Positions 1 to 10,239 of a stretch of DNA of 64,000 bases are shown here, piece by piece. The stretch is from NCBI GenBank assembly GCA_037074705.1, contig CM073592.1:30042629-30106628 (forward strand), read 5' to 3'. How positions within the stretch are numbered: the first letter of the stretch is position 1; each line of letters starts with the position of its first letter. The notes beneath the pieces are model-generated. The model did not search any database and was not told the origin of the DNA. It was given only the letters and a program-made list of their open reading frames with translations. The DNA is from Zhengitettix transpicula (taxonomy: Eukaryota > Arthropoda > Insecta > Orthoptera > Tetrigidae). Position numbers and translations under genes: made by a program.

Positions 1-26
1 TTATTATTATTATTATTATTATTATA
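1..26. repeat. (TTA)n microsatellite at the window edge
   Basis: A simple trinucleotide run begins at the first base and probably continues to the left of the window. Confidence 0.9.
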
Positions 27-282
27 AATAGTCACCATTAATATTTTTAGTTCACATTTTTATTTTGATAATTTTTCAACATTCTATATTCAATAAATAG
101 TGCATTTTACTGTAATTTTGAGATGATTAATTCTGAAAATTTTAAGTAAACGGAAAATGTGTGTTAGGCCACTAGTGTTCTCATAGCCTCAATTAGAAGA
201 TTAAGGTAACGATTGAGGGCAATATAATTCCAAGCAACAATCGTAACTGCAAAAGCGAGAGGATGAAGCGGTGTTTATTTTA

Positions 283-526
283 TTTTTTTTAGGGCAACAG
301 GCTACATGAGGGTAATCCACATTGGGCAACTCCCCTTTAATAGCGTAGGAAGGGATTTGAAAGGGGGGATGCGGAAGGGTGGAGGAAGGTAGCCAAGGGT
401 TACTAGGGCCCCCGGGCTATAGTTTAAGGATCCTACCCGGCATTCGCCTAAAGAAATGCAGGGAAACCCCTAGGAAAACCTGCATCGGGTAGGTCGGGCA
501 TTGGGTACTTGTCCCACGCCCTTCCG
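283..526 (-). mobile_element. 5'-truncated copy 1 of the ~560-bp poly(A) retroelement
   Basis: The oligo-T run at 283-290 followed by AGGGCAACAGGCTACATGAG is the 3' end of the family seen complete at 15.6, 47.4 and 54.6 kb. Similarity continues through the GGATCCTACC block and stops abruptly after CCCTTCCG near 526, so the 5' half is missing. A ragged 5' truncation with an intact A-tailed 3' end is the usual signature of target-primed reverse transcription. I see no convincing target-site duplication for this copy. Confidence 0.8.
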
Positions 527-765
527 TTTAACCCTCAGATGCCAATTTGTTTCGGCGGATCACCATTTCAGCTCTAAGAGGCTGTGCAATTATCCAGTGA
601 GACTTGCTTTATCGATCAAGATGAACGAGTCACAGCGACAGTCTGTTAAGCAATGTGGAGTGGTTCACCGATTAATTTTTATTTTTCTCATGGAGTTGAA
701 ACTAATAATAATGTTTAAAATTAATTTAGAGGGTTATTTAATATTACAATGAGATTGTGAATGCA

Positions 766-937
766 CTCTATCAAAGAGTTTCTCAAAGAGCTCTTTCTTT
801 ATATAGCCCTTATCTCCAAACAAAAAGTCTTTTAGAAAGAATTGACAAAGGTTTTCTGTCATCAACGTTACCTTTGGTTAGAGCTTGAATTTCTCCAATT
901 TCATTAATTACCAAGTGCAATTTAAAGCCATAAAAGC
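766..937 (-). pseudogene. Fragment of an IS982-type bacterial transposase, frameshifted
   Basis: Read on the minus strand, the stretch from about 937 encodes FYGFKLHLVINEIGEIQAL, then TKGNVDDRKPL. After a shift of frame it continues as LFGDKGYIKKELFEKLFDR, ending near 766. The order 'FYGFKLHL..N..GEI', 'GNVDDR' and 'DKGYI...LF..LF.RG' is what IS982-family DDE transposases show around their second catalytic Asp. This family is common in Wolbachia, Rickettsia and Cardinium; assignment is by recall of the family pattern, not by search. The fragment lacks the N-terminal third, the C-terminal basic region and both terminal inverted repeats, so it is dead. It abuts a bacterial RluA fragment. Confidence 0.7.
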
Positions 938-1018
938 TTTTTTACCGCCATATTTACCGTCACCAAGAATAGGGCAATTTATATGAGCTAAATGTACACG
1001 TAACTGATGGGTTCTACC
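938..1018 (-). pseudogene. Fragment of a bacterial RluA-family pseudouridine synthase
   Basis: The minus strand encodes GRTHQLRVHLAHINCPILGD followed by GKYGGKK. This is the conserved C-terminal substrate-binding motif of the RluA/RluC/RluD rRNA pseudouridine synthases, with the [T]GRTHQLR...H....PI.GD..YG pattern intact. The catalytic HRLD motif and the rest of the enzyme are absent. On the 5' side the reading frame runs into a short TA repeat (1018-1031) and then AT-rich DNA. On the 3' side it passes directly into the transposase fragment. The spelling resembles alphaproteobacterial (Rickettsiales) RluC, but eukaryotic RPUSD proteins share the motif, so the bacterial origin rests partly on the transposase next door. 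Confidence 0.7.
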
Positions 1019-1031
1019 ATATATATATATA

Positions 1032-1460
1032 ATTATTCTAACTTTACACTGTAGATAGAATTTATTATGGTTGGTACAAATAAATACCCCCAACAATAAA
1101 CTAGTATATATTTCGTACATATTTAACCTCGTGGCCTAATTATGGCATCTTGGGAATTATATTTCTAATTCTAGATCTAAGGCTTTCCCCGTGACAGAAT
1201 TAAGAAAAGCCTCTGAGTTTCCACCTTTCGTAAACAGCCACATTTCGACTGCTAGCTCTGTCATCTTCTCCGAAACGTCGCTGTTTACGAAGATAACATT
1301 GGTGAAAAACCGAGAAGCTTTTTCTTATTCCGTTTCTAATGTTATCTTATTCTTTGTTTCGTCGAATGATCCAAACGAACGCGCTAAGGATGAGAGACTA
1401 CCTCAAGGCGGCCCACTTATTGATTGCTACAGACAATACGCTGTTTATATTTATTTAATA
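1032..1460. other. Unassigned spacer between the bacterial fragment and a Helitron-like copy
   Basis: An open frame from 1191 to 1556 on the plus strand covers most of this stretch but runs into the Helitron-like element and resembles nothing I recognise. The part around 1190-1440 is less AT-rich than its surroundings and could be more of the inserted DNA; this is not demonstrable by eye. Confidence 0.4.
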
Positions 1461-2325
1461 CTAGCTGAGTGCCCGGCGTTGCCCGTGTCTTATTTATATA
1501 AACCCGAAAAAGAATTTAATTCTATATTAATCTTTAGTCAAGAAGACACAACCTAAATCTAACTATTCCTAGTTCCGTACACAATTTCGACCAATAGTGC
1601 TTTAATTGAACAGCTATAAAATACATTGAATTTTATTGCATCAATCTCAACAAACATACCTCCGAATTTCTTTACCAATACATAAATATACTGCATTAAT
1701 TTAATAGCTATAAGATACATAGAATTTAATTGCATAATAGCAACAAACATACCATCGTTATTCTTTAGAAATATAATTGTCAGTAAGTCTTCAGACAGCA
1801 CTTCTTGAGTATTGTCCATCAGTATTCGCACATTACGAAGAATTGAAGTGATCAAATTGATAGCTACATTCCAAATGTAAATAAATGGTGGCCATATTTC
1901 ACTCACTAAATTAACTAACATTTTCCGCAACGATTGTAAAGTATTTTGTATTGTTTTTTATTATCACTCTATGGAGTATTACTGGATAGAATTATACTTT
2001 TATTCAATGAAAATATTTCTACTTCATTTCATTACGGAAAAATCGAACTATTTCCTTTGTTCGTCGCGTAGTAACGTCTCTCTCTGTCGCGTGATGTCAT
2101 GATATATTGGCGCGCAGTAATTTATCACTTAATGATCACTTTTTAAAATTATAATTCTTTTCAAATTTATGCTAGTGGTTTGTCACCCCCACAGTACCGG
2201 TTCTCGATTTTGGCAGAATACGTATACCAATTTTTGTTGCATTCTGTCCACGCGATAAAATTTGTATAAAGAACAACGTAAATACATACATACATACAAA
2301 TATACATCCTTTTTTATATTTAATA
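1461..2325 (-). mobile_element. Helitron-like non-autonomous element, copy A
   Basis: The minus-strand 3' end reads ...CGGGCAACGCCGGGCACTCAGCTAG and is followed by a T, matching the CTAG|T end of the copies at 7.06 and 10.24 kb. The body shares the blocks GAACAACGTAAATACATACA, CACAGTACCGGTTCTC and GTAACGTCTCTCTCTGTCGC. The 5' end, normally TCTATATAATAAAAAAGG, has decayed after AAAAAAGGATGTATATTTG, so the right boundary is approximate. There is no coding capacity. Confidence 0.65.
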
Positions 2326-2466
2326 TATATCCCCCTTCCCGTATTTTCTGGGGGTGGCTCTGAATTTAAATTGACGAAAAAGTTGACTCCGATTGATTTA
2401 ATTTTTATTTCTTATGAAAAAATCTTGCATATTGTACAAGTGTGCTCAGGTGATCTGTTTCCTTAC

Positions 2467-2660
2467 TGGTGGGACAGTTTGGAGGCTTAATGGAATTAAT
2501 CCGACACGGTAAACATAATACCACGGCCTATCTCTCTTCAGGGCGATAGCAATGTGTGTGCTTCCGAAGCTCTCACGAGGAATAATGGATTCATCCAGAT
2601 AAATGTAATCAGTTATACTTGAGTTCAGAAAATTGTAGTACGTAACTCTGACTCTGATCT
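2467..2660 (-). CDS. Possible isolated exon, weakly like a Cys-loop receptor segment
   Basis: An open stretch on the minus strand is preceded by a pyrimidine-rich tract ending in GAG (near 2660). It ends at CCA|GTAAGG (donor GT at 2466-2465), a good splice donor. It encodes about 64 residues including YIYLDESIIPRESFG and ALKRDRPWYYVYRVGLIP. The 'LKR..PWYY......P' pattern is vaguely like the segment that enters TM1 in Cys-loop ligand-gated channels, but there is no Cys loop here and no neighbouring exon to support it. Alternatives are a chance open frame or a dead transposon piece. No function should be assumed. Confidence 0.25.
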
Positions 2661-3300
2661 CAAAAGTGAAATAAATGGGAGTGCCATAAATCAACCGGTC
2701 CCGATGCTCTTATAGATTCGTGGCGTCCATTAACAAATGTAGGCCTCCGATCAGGCTTCTAATTTCTTCAGGGCGTTATTTTTAATCAATGCATATCGGA
2801 AGTGGAAATAATAATTTATGTGTCCAGAAAGAGGAATTTAAAAACTTGGTCGGGCAGGAATTATAAAACTTAGCACTAATTTATCACGTTATGAATCACG
2901 AAAAAGTTTATCAGGCAGTTGGAGTGTTACCTCAGTCATCTCCAAAAAAATTAATTATTATTGAAGTGAAATTTCATATATGGCTGCAACGTAAGTTGGC
3001 ACATTTATAAACAAGACAGCAAAATCATAAAAGTGACGTGACACCACGGCCATTACGCCCATTACGGAGCTCCAATCAGAAGCAGCCACGTCAACGGCGT
3101 GTAGATTTAAGCATACATTACGGATTAGTATCTCTTGCAATCGAGTTATCTCAAACCTATTGTAAACTGAAATCTCGACCTGGTGTCACAGACAGTTTGG
3201 TTTTTTTATGGTAATCGATTTATTTCTCTATTCGCCGATTTTTTGTTTAACTTATGTTAGAGAATAATATAAATTAAAACGTTATGCAAATTTTTGATAA
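2661..3300. other. Non-coding, no recognised feature
   Basis: AT-rich DNA with no open frame that looks coding and no repeat shared with the rest of the window. If the GPCR exon at 3998 is functional, this lies in its first coding intron. Confidence 0.4.
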
Positions 3301-3319
3301 AAAAGCTACCTACACCTTG

Positions 3320-3571
3320 TGACCTCTCCGCTTTTATAGCATAAGAAGGGATGGAATCGGAAGGATGCGCGAGTGTAAGGTAGACCCCCGAGCTGTAGTT
3401 TAAGGATCCTATACGGAATTCGTCTAAATGTGATTAAGGGAAAACCCTAGAGACTTTTCCACCTGGTAGGTCGTTTCGTTGATTGGAGACGCAGTTTGCT
3501 GTAGGAAGGCAGAATTCCCGTCTCCATACCTCGACCAGCTAGCCGAATGTTCCAGTGGGAATAGAACTCAA
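3320..3571 (-). mobile_element. Diverged, truncated copy 2 of the ~560-bp poly(A) retroelement
   Basis: The block order matches the family: AGAAGGGAT, GTTTAAGGATCCTA, GGGAAAACCCTAG, GCAGTTTGCTGTAGG, CCATACCTCGACCAG and TTCCAGTGGGAATAG. Many substitutions and small deletions make it the oldest of the six copies. The oligo-T end and the palindromic 5' end are both missing. Confidence 0.65.
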
Positions 3572-3997
3572 CTGAAAAAAATTGTCTTTGTCTTGTCGTA
3601 TTTCCACGTCAGGCGAAACAGCAGCGTGCACGTTTTGAAATGGTCGTAAGTAACCAGGCATGAGGAACTTTTATTCAAGCAGAAGGCGTTATTTGATTCC
3701 TTATACTATTTTATTGGCGTTGATGAGGGTCATACGCTTGGTGGCAGTGGCCCATTGAAACAGAATTCTGATTCGTCAGCCTACCTACCGATTTTAAAAT
3801 CGCGTCATGTCAACTCAATATTGGCACACGCGTAGGAAAACAAGTTCACTAGTGCATAAAATGCAAGTGCCACAAAGACGAAAAGGAACGATTTATGTAG
3901 AATCATGAACCTGAACTCATTTTATCTAGAGAAAAAAGTATTTGGCGGAACAGGACACACAGACTATGTTTTAATAGTACAAGCAATGATCAATTAC

Positions 3998-4477
3998 CTG
4001 AGGCACGGCGAAGCAGAGCGCTGCGAGCCAGATGAGGAGCACGAGTTTGACGGCGCGTGACAGCTGAGACAGCCCCCGGGCCATGAAGGGGTGGCAGATG
4101 GCCACGTACCGCTCCACCGTGAAGGCCGTGACGGTCAGCACCGTGGCGTTGGCCGAAGTCTCCGCGGCGAAGCCCTGCAGCACGCACACGGCCTCGCCCA
4201 GCTGGTAAGGACTCCACATGGAGTACAGCTCCTGAGGAACCCCGGACACGAGCAGCAGCAGGTCCGACACGGCCAGGCTGAACAGGTAGTAGTTGGTGGC
4301 CGTGTGCAGGTGGCGGTTGCGCGCGATCACCACGCACGTGCTGACGTTGCCCACGACGCCGGCCACCAGCAACACCCCGTACGCCGCTGTCAGGGGCACC
4401 AACACGCTCGGGGGGTCCTGCTCCCACTGCACGGTCCCCATGCCCCCCGTGTCATTCGCCTCCACCTCTTCGTACAT
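3998..4477 (-). CDS. First coding exon of a pyrokinin/CAPA-type neuropeptide GPCR
   Basis: This exon encodes 160 residues of a class A peptide receptor at the plasma membrane, from the start codon (4477-4475) to a consensus donor CAG|GTAATT (GT at 3997-3996), phase 0. The N-terminus is short, with a possible N-glycosylation site (N8-D-T10). TM1 carries GN at 43-44. TM2 carries NYYLFSLAVSDLLLL with D72. The extracellular Cys is C98. TM3 holds SANATVLTVTAFTVERY with the E/DRY motif at 122-124, and TM4 holds W150. The wording of the TM2 and TM3 segments is typical of insect pyrokinin (PBAN/DH), CAPA and neuromedin-U-like receptors, which signal mainly through Gq. TM5-7 must be in further exons and none is recognisable between 1 and 3997, so the gene continues beyond the window. 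I cannot separate pyrokinin from CAPA receptor on this exon. Confidence 0.85.
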
Positions 4478-4870
4478 GGCGTCTCTCTAGCCACTAGTCA
4501 TTGCACCTCGGAAACAGTCTCACTACCAGAGGCGCTGGTACAAGAACCCGATACTGAAGCGCATGCCTACCATTCGGAGACTACATTCGAGCTTAAGAGC
4601 TGCTGTGGTTGCGAAACGCTTCAAAGCTGTGACTAACAACGGTACCAGCTAGCAGGATGTCACCCCATGTCCGCGATGGTGTCGCCGCGTCACTGCATGC
4701 GACCGTGGAGGTGGCCGGCGAGCGACTGTCCCCCTTCCGCCGCAGACGCTCCCCTTCCCGACTTTCCATTGGCGCGCCGCGACGTGACGTCACGCCCGCA
4801 ACTGACCACGGAGACGCGGCACGTCGGCACGAACCGAATTACACTGTTTACCTACGCCATCCGAGTGTAA
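4478..4870 (-). promoter_or_regulatory. CG-rich leader/promoter region of the GPCR
   Basis: Immediately upstream of the receptor start codon, base composition rises sharply in G+C and CpG (for example GCGCGCCGCGACGTGACGTC near 4773-4792), unlike the AT-rich surroundings. It includes a TGACGTCA-like stretch resembling a CRE. This is the expected place for the 5' UTR and promoter. No transcription start can be fixed from sequence alone, and a 5' splice junction within it is possible. Confidence 0.4.
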
Positions 4871-4879
4871 TTTAACTTA

Positions 4880-6270
4880 TCGATTTACTATGATTGGAAC
4901 TGAATTTTACATTTGATTGTGTGATGTGTAACTTTGACTTTATAAATGAATTTTTTGATCCTTAATTGAACTCTGATCCCACAGCAATGTGTTGGAAGTA
5001 TAGCGTATATCATTCTAAAATATATAAACTGTTAGCAAACATCAAGTAATCAATTCCCGTCACATTAACCCCAAGCATTAAAAATTCAGGATGATTTCCG
5101 AAACGACACAGAACATATCTAAGTCTTCATTTCCAAGTTTGTTAATGGTAATGAAGAAATGCTTAATTTATTACAACACAGTTATACTTCAATTTTCCCT
5201 AGACTAATTGTCTCTAATTAATCTCACACACACTCAAAAAAAATTTTTTAGTCTCATTATATCCCACATTTTTTAAAATTTATTCAGAAGCGCTTTCTAT
5301 AGTTTTGATCATAATAATCTATAATATTCTCACGTGATGAGTAGGTTAATAGTGTGAGAAAAGTATACATAGATGGAGGTTTTTAAAATGTTACAGTGAG
5401 ATTAAATATAAAAGACGGATTTTATAGATGATTATTAGGATCAATAAGACCGAAAGCATCTGAAGAAATTAAAATAAATATAATGAGATTGAAAAATGCT
5501 TTCTTTCTTTTAAATAATTAAACGGTGATTCAAAAAATCGGTAAATGGAATGAAATTTGCAACGTTTAAATATCTGATAAATTTAGATTCTGATTCAAGT
5601 TAAAATTATTGTTATTTTATATCCAGCATAAATTACCTTCGTCGTTGCCATGTGCGGAAAATATTTGTTGAGATAAAACTACAAAATACCTGTGTCCACT
5701 TATTTAATAGAGATAAAACGATAACAATTTAATAACTCGCTAAAAGTGTACAAGATTTCTGTGAATATTATTTTTATTCGTGGAATACGAGATTTAACTA
5801 GAAATTTCAGTATTTCAATTTCCATCACAGACCCCCGTAATATAATCCTCGTACCTGTCGGAGTTTAATAATTAGTGAAGAATTTTGTTTTAAACAACCA
5901 ATTTCAGTTTTTTGAAATAATAATTATGAGTTAGGGCAAAACATATTGAACATGTAGGAGAACCGAACCCAAGTTCACAATTTTATAAATTTCGTTCTGT
6001 GATCTCAGTACTCACTGTGATAAATTATAACTACGGTTATATTATTAAAAATTAGGACTTAATTACAAAATATCCCTACATTTATATAAAAAAAATACAT
6101 TTTTTTTCGTTTCTAGTAACAGGAAAAATAATAATTACTCTTCGATCTATTACCGTTCACTTTCTATAGCATTTTTCGGAAGACACTATAAATATTTATT
6201 GTAAAATAACACGAAAGAACCACTAAAACTGTAATTATAATCCAAATGAAAAAAAATACGTCAGATTGGA
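4880..6270. other. AT-rich spacer without recognised features
   Basis: No coding-like open frames, no repeats shared with the rest of the window, and no RNA-gene-like structure that I can see. Confidence 0.5.
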
Positions 6271-6272
6271 AA

Positions 6273-6320
6273 TCTATATAATAAAAAAGGATGTATATTT
6301 GTATGTATATATGTGTTCCA
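6273..6320 (+). mobile_element. Helitron-like 5' end fragment
   Basis: TCTATATAATAAAAAAGG followed by ATGTATATTTGTATGTAT is identical to the 5' terminus of the element at 10240. Downstream (TGTTCCAGAAACCCAC onward) the sequence departs from the other copies, so this is either a different family sharing the same 5' end or a truncated copy. I could not identify its 3' CTAG end. Confidence 0.55.
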
Positions 6321-6870
6321 GAAACCCACTTACAACTAAGTCACTCCACTGCCGTAGCTCTTATAATTTTTCAGCGGAAGTTTATTTCAAACTCTGTGGC
6401 CTCGTCCTTTTATTTTTATTTAAAAAAATATGAAGGTGAAATTCGACAGAGATGCGACTAAGAAACAGGATTAGATATAGAAGAAAAAAAAATATTTAGC
6501 TGAGAACCAAGAAGAAAGATTGAAAATTCATACGTTTTGAATATAATGCAAGAAAACTCAATCGTCTCGGGATATTATAATCTTTAAAAGTACGCGCAGT
6601 CTTTTCACACTCACACAAGCCATGCTGACGTAATGTTGAACATTATACGTTTTAAATTCATAAATCATGTGATGAAATTCGGTATGACAAGATGAAGTCT
6701 CAATATGTACTGGCATACAAAACAATTATACGTGTTACCGATCTAGTCAATATAAAATTCTAACTGTTTTTGTTATTAAAAACCGCTGCTCTAGATATTC
6801 TATGCAGACCTCTCTAGAAACAAAAAATCGATCTAGTAGGCTCAAAATTATCTTTAATGATTATAAATAC
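6321..6870. other. AT-rich spacer
   Basis: No recognised gene. It may include the unidentified body of the Helitron-like element that starts at 6273. Confidence 0.35.
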
Positions 6871-6877
6871 AATAATA

Positions 6878-7048
6878 AGAAAGATAACTAAATCCAGACA
6901 AAATAAGTGATAATATAAATACCATACAACGTTTCTGTGATCCTTGTTCCTATCTTCAGGTGCTAAGAAGAGCCTAGAGCGACACAACAGCACTCCGTTG
7001 TGTGGGATTTATATTATTACTTATTTTGTCTGTATTTGGCTTTCTTCC
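6878..7048. repeat. Fold-back element with hammerhead-like core, copy 1
   Basis: The left arm (AAGAAAGATAACTAAATCCA then GACAAAATAAGTGATAATAT) and the right arm (ending TATTTGGCTTTCTT, containing ATATTATTACTTATTTTGTC) are inverted copies. The left arm also carries the block ACAACGTTTCTGTGATCCTT...ATCTTCAG. On the minus strand this reads CTGAAGA...GAAACGTTGT, the core shared with the loci at 32.8, 46.0, 48.4 and 60.3 kb. It is non-coding. Confidence 0.65.
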
Positions 7049-7058
7049 TTAATATTAA

Positions 7059-7657
7059 CTAGCTGCGTGCCCGGCGTTGCTCGTGTACTTATTTATATAA
7101 ACTCGAAAAAGTATTTAATTGAATACTTAAATATATTCCTTGAGTATTTCAGGATATAATCGTCACTCAGTCTTCATACATTACGAAATATTACATTGAT
7201 GAAATTGTTAGCTAGACTCACAACTAATACAGCGCGAAAATTAATTTACATTTTCCCCAAGGATGGTAAAGTAATTCGTATTCTTCTTTATTACCATTCG
7301 ATGGAGTATTGCTGTATAAAATTATACTTTTTATTTAAAGAAAATATTTCTGCTTTATTTCATTCCTAATAAAGGAAATATTTCCTTTGTTCGTTGCGTA
7401 GTAACGTCTTTCTCTCGCGTGACGTCATTGTCTCTTGGCGCGCAGTAATTTAATATTTAATGATCACGGTTTTAAATTATAATTATTTCCACGTTTATTC
7501 TAGGGGTTTCTCACCCCCACAGTACCGGTTCTCAATTTTGGCAGAATATATATACCAATTTTTGTTGCATTCTGTCCACGCGATAAAATTTGTATAAAGA
7601 ACAACGGAAATACATACATACATACATACAAATATACATCCTTTTTTATTATATAGA
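7059..7657 (-). mobile_element. Helitron-like non-autonomous element, copy B (599 bp)
   Basis: On the minus strand it starts with TCTATATAATAAAAAAGG (7657 downward) and ends in CACGCAGCTAG at 7059, with T following in that orientation. TC...CTAG|T termini without inverted repeats or target duplication are the hallmarks of Helitrons. The body closely matches copy D at 10240. Its 5' end abuts the CTAG end of copy C, so the two sit head-to-tail. Confidence 0.75.
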
Positions 7658-8503
7658 CTAGCCTGAGTGCCCGGCGTTGCCACGTCTACTTATTTATATA
7701 AACTCGAAAAAGTATGTAGTTCTATATTAATCTTGAGTCCAGAAGTGATTTAACCTAGATCGAACTGTTCCTTGTTCCGTACACACTTTCGACTGATATT
7801 GCATTAATTCAACAGCTGTAAAATACGTTGAATTTTATTGCATCAGCCGCAACAAACATACCTCAGAATTTCTTCATAAATATACTCCTTGAGTATTTCA
7901 GAATATAATTGTCCCTCAGTCTTCAGACATTACTAAAAATAAAATTGATTAAAAAAATACTCCTTGACTACTGCAGGATATAATTGTCCCTCAGTCTTTA
8001 GACATTACGAAAGATTAAATCGTTAGCTACATTCACAGTGTAAACAAATAGTCGCCATATTGGAGTCACTAAACATGGCGCGACAATTAACTTACATTAA
8101 CCGCAAGGATCGTAAAGTATTTCGTATTTTTTATTATTATAATTCGATGAATTATTATTGGATAAAATTATACGTTTCATTCAATGAAAATATTTCTGCT
8201 TTATTTCATTACGTATACGGGAACTATTTACTCTGTTCGTCGCTTAGTAACGTCACTTTCTCGCGTGACGTTACGGTCTCTTGGCGCGCGCAATGATTCA
8301 ACACAAAATTATCACAATTCTTCAAATTACAATTCTTCACACCTTTATGATAGGTGTATACCACCCCCACAGTACCGTTTATCGTGTTTTGAAGAATATG
8401 TGTACCAGTTTTAATTGCAATCTGACCACGCGTTTAAATATGTATGAAGATTAACGTAAATACATACATACATACAAATATACATCCTTTTTTATTATAT
8501 AGA
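7658..8503 (-). mobile_element. Helitron-like non-autonomous element, copy C (846 bp)
   Basis: It has the same termini as copy B: minus-strand TCTATATAATAAAAAAGG from 8503 and CTAG ending at 7658. Plus-strand base 8504 is T, which gives an A before TC on the minus strand, as expected for A|T insertion. It contains an internal partial duplication of the TACTCCTTGA...TAATTGTCCCTCAGTCTT block (two tandem versions near 7880-8000), explaining its greater length. Confidence 0.75.
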
Positions 8504-10239
8504 TGTAGATTCCCTTAATTTTTAAAAAGAACAAAAGAGGCTTGTAATGAAAAGTTGTAAACGTCACTATGAGTACACTAATTATAAAGAAAAATACCTC
8601 TCGTAATTTAAGTATGGATTACAAATAAAATTTAATGAATTATATCATCGTGTAAAGACAGGAATTCATGTCAAATGCTGTCTGTTAATCTTAGAGACAG
8701 TAGTTGCCGATGGCATTAATAATACCCAAAGTCTGAAAATATCTTCTTTATACGATAATACGTAACAATAAAATAACGAAGGAGCAATTAATAACGTTAT
8801 TAATAATGTCGTTCATCCAATAATAAAAGAGAACATGTTTTAATTTTGAATAGATTCCCCGTCCATTAAAGATGAAACAGGGCTACCGTCATCATATTTA
8901 TTGTTGCCTGCAGAACGCGAGATTGTTTCACTCGCTTTGTTTACCATTTTTATTTGTCATTTTATTACTTACTAATCGTTGTAATATTTCAGACAGAAAG
9001 TACGGAAACGGCAGACTTAGGCATTCATCAACCAAACAACTCTGCCGACGACGGAAACCATCATTCACTCTTTCCAGAAGCAATCCAAGGACATTACGTT
9101 CTGCCGACGATGTGGGAGGACCCGCAATTACTTAGCTGCACTCGAAACCAACAATTAATGGTCTTAGGTTTCAGGACTAAAACTTAAGAGGCGGTCAATG
9201 GAGCACAACTGCTCGTTTCAAGGGAAACTGAATTGGTATCATCTGGACAAGATTGAACTGGACCTATACCGTGTCTAAAAAAAAATTTCAAATTCTTTCA
9301 AAAAGACTGAGAATTTTTCCAAATTAAATTCAGGTGAGTCTTTATTGAAATCATCAAGTTTTAATTTTAGTCTACAATTTTATATGAACCAAAACAAATG
9401 ATATTGCGAACAAATTTATTTACGAAATAAAACACTTACATTTTCTTTATGCCACTTGTGGGTGAATGAATTGGTCATTCGTTAAATGCAAAACGTGGGG
9501 TTCGCCAGCTTCAAAGCACAGATTCAAATCGTCTCTCCTTATAAGTTTCATGAATGAATATTAAAGATTGTTACAGTCAAACTGTTGAAAATAAAAACAA
9601 AAACTTGCCTATTGTAATTTAATGTCGTGTGAATGGATAAGTTAATACAGATATTATTTAGCGTCGGTCTCTTTGTGCTGTGAGCTTTGACAGGAAAGAC
9701 TCTCATAAGATCAATGTCTGAGTCGCGACGGAAAAGAATGTAAATTTCAATACATCAAAACACGCGTTGGCACTGGGATTCGGCATCTAATGATATGCAA
9801 AATTATAATCCTGAGACATGGATCGTAACTCTTTGAGAAATATTTTGATCGCTCATATGAAAAAATTAACATAAATTTAGTGGTATAATTCAAACTATAT
9901 TAAATATGTGTCATTGTCCACACTGATCATTTTTAAAATCAATTCAAATTTATTTGTAAAATCCCTAAAAATAATGATGTATACAAACTCAATGGTCTAA
10001 AATAAAATTACTGTTATGCAGGAAAAACTAAAAGAGCTGTTTAAAAAAGAATAAAAAATTATTAAAAACTAGATACTTCTAGTAAATCCAAGATAATCTA
10101 CCTATATGAATATTTTACAGTCTCTTAAAAGACTTAAAATACTTAACAGGTATGTCTTAGAAAATATTTCACATGATAATGGCCGTGAGGGACAAAGCTA
10201 CTGGATTATAATTTAATACGAGCAATTTAATAATATCTA
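8504..10239. other. Intergenic, with one exon-like stretch
   Basis: Mostly AT-rich DNA. Around 8992-9187 an open stretch follows a good acceptor (TTGTAATATTTCAG) and reads about 64 residues (TESTETADLGIHQPNNSADD...) to a stop. It has no recognisable domain and no neighbouring exon, so I do not call it a gene. Confidence 0.35.

Noticed and set aside
3990..4636. Long open frames on both strands overlapping the GPCR exon (e.g. 4091-4636 plus, 3990-4427 minus frame 2)
   Set aside because: They are shadow frames created by high G+C over the receptor exon. Their translations are Gly/Arg/His-rich and lack any domain.
7261..8420. Repeated blocks at 7-8.4 kb considered as a CRISPR-like array
   Set aside because: They are two copies of the same Helitron-like element with (CATA)n tails, not regularly spaced short direct repeats, and the host is eukaryotic.
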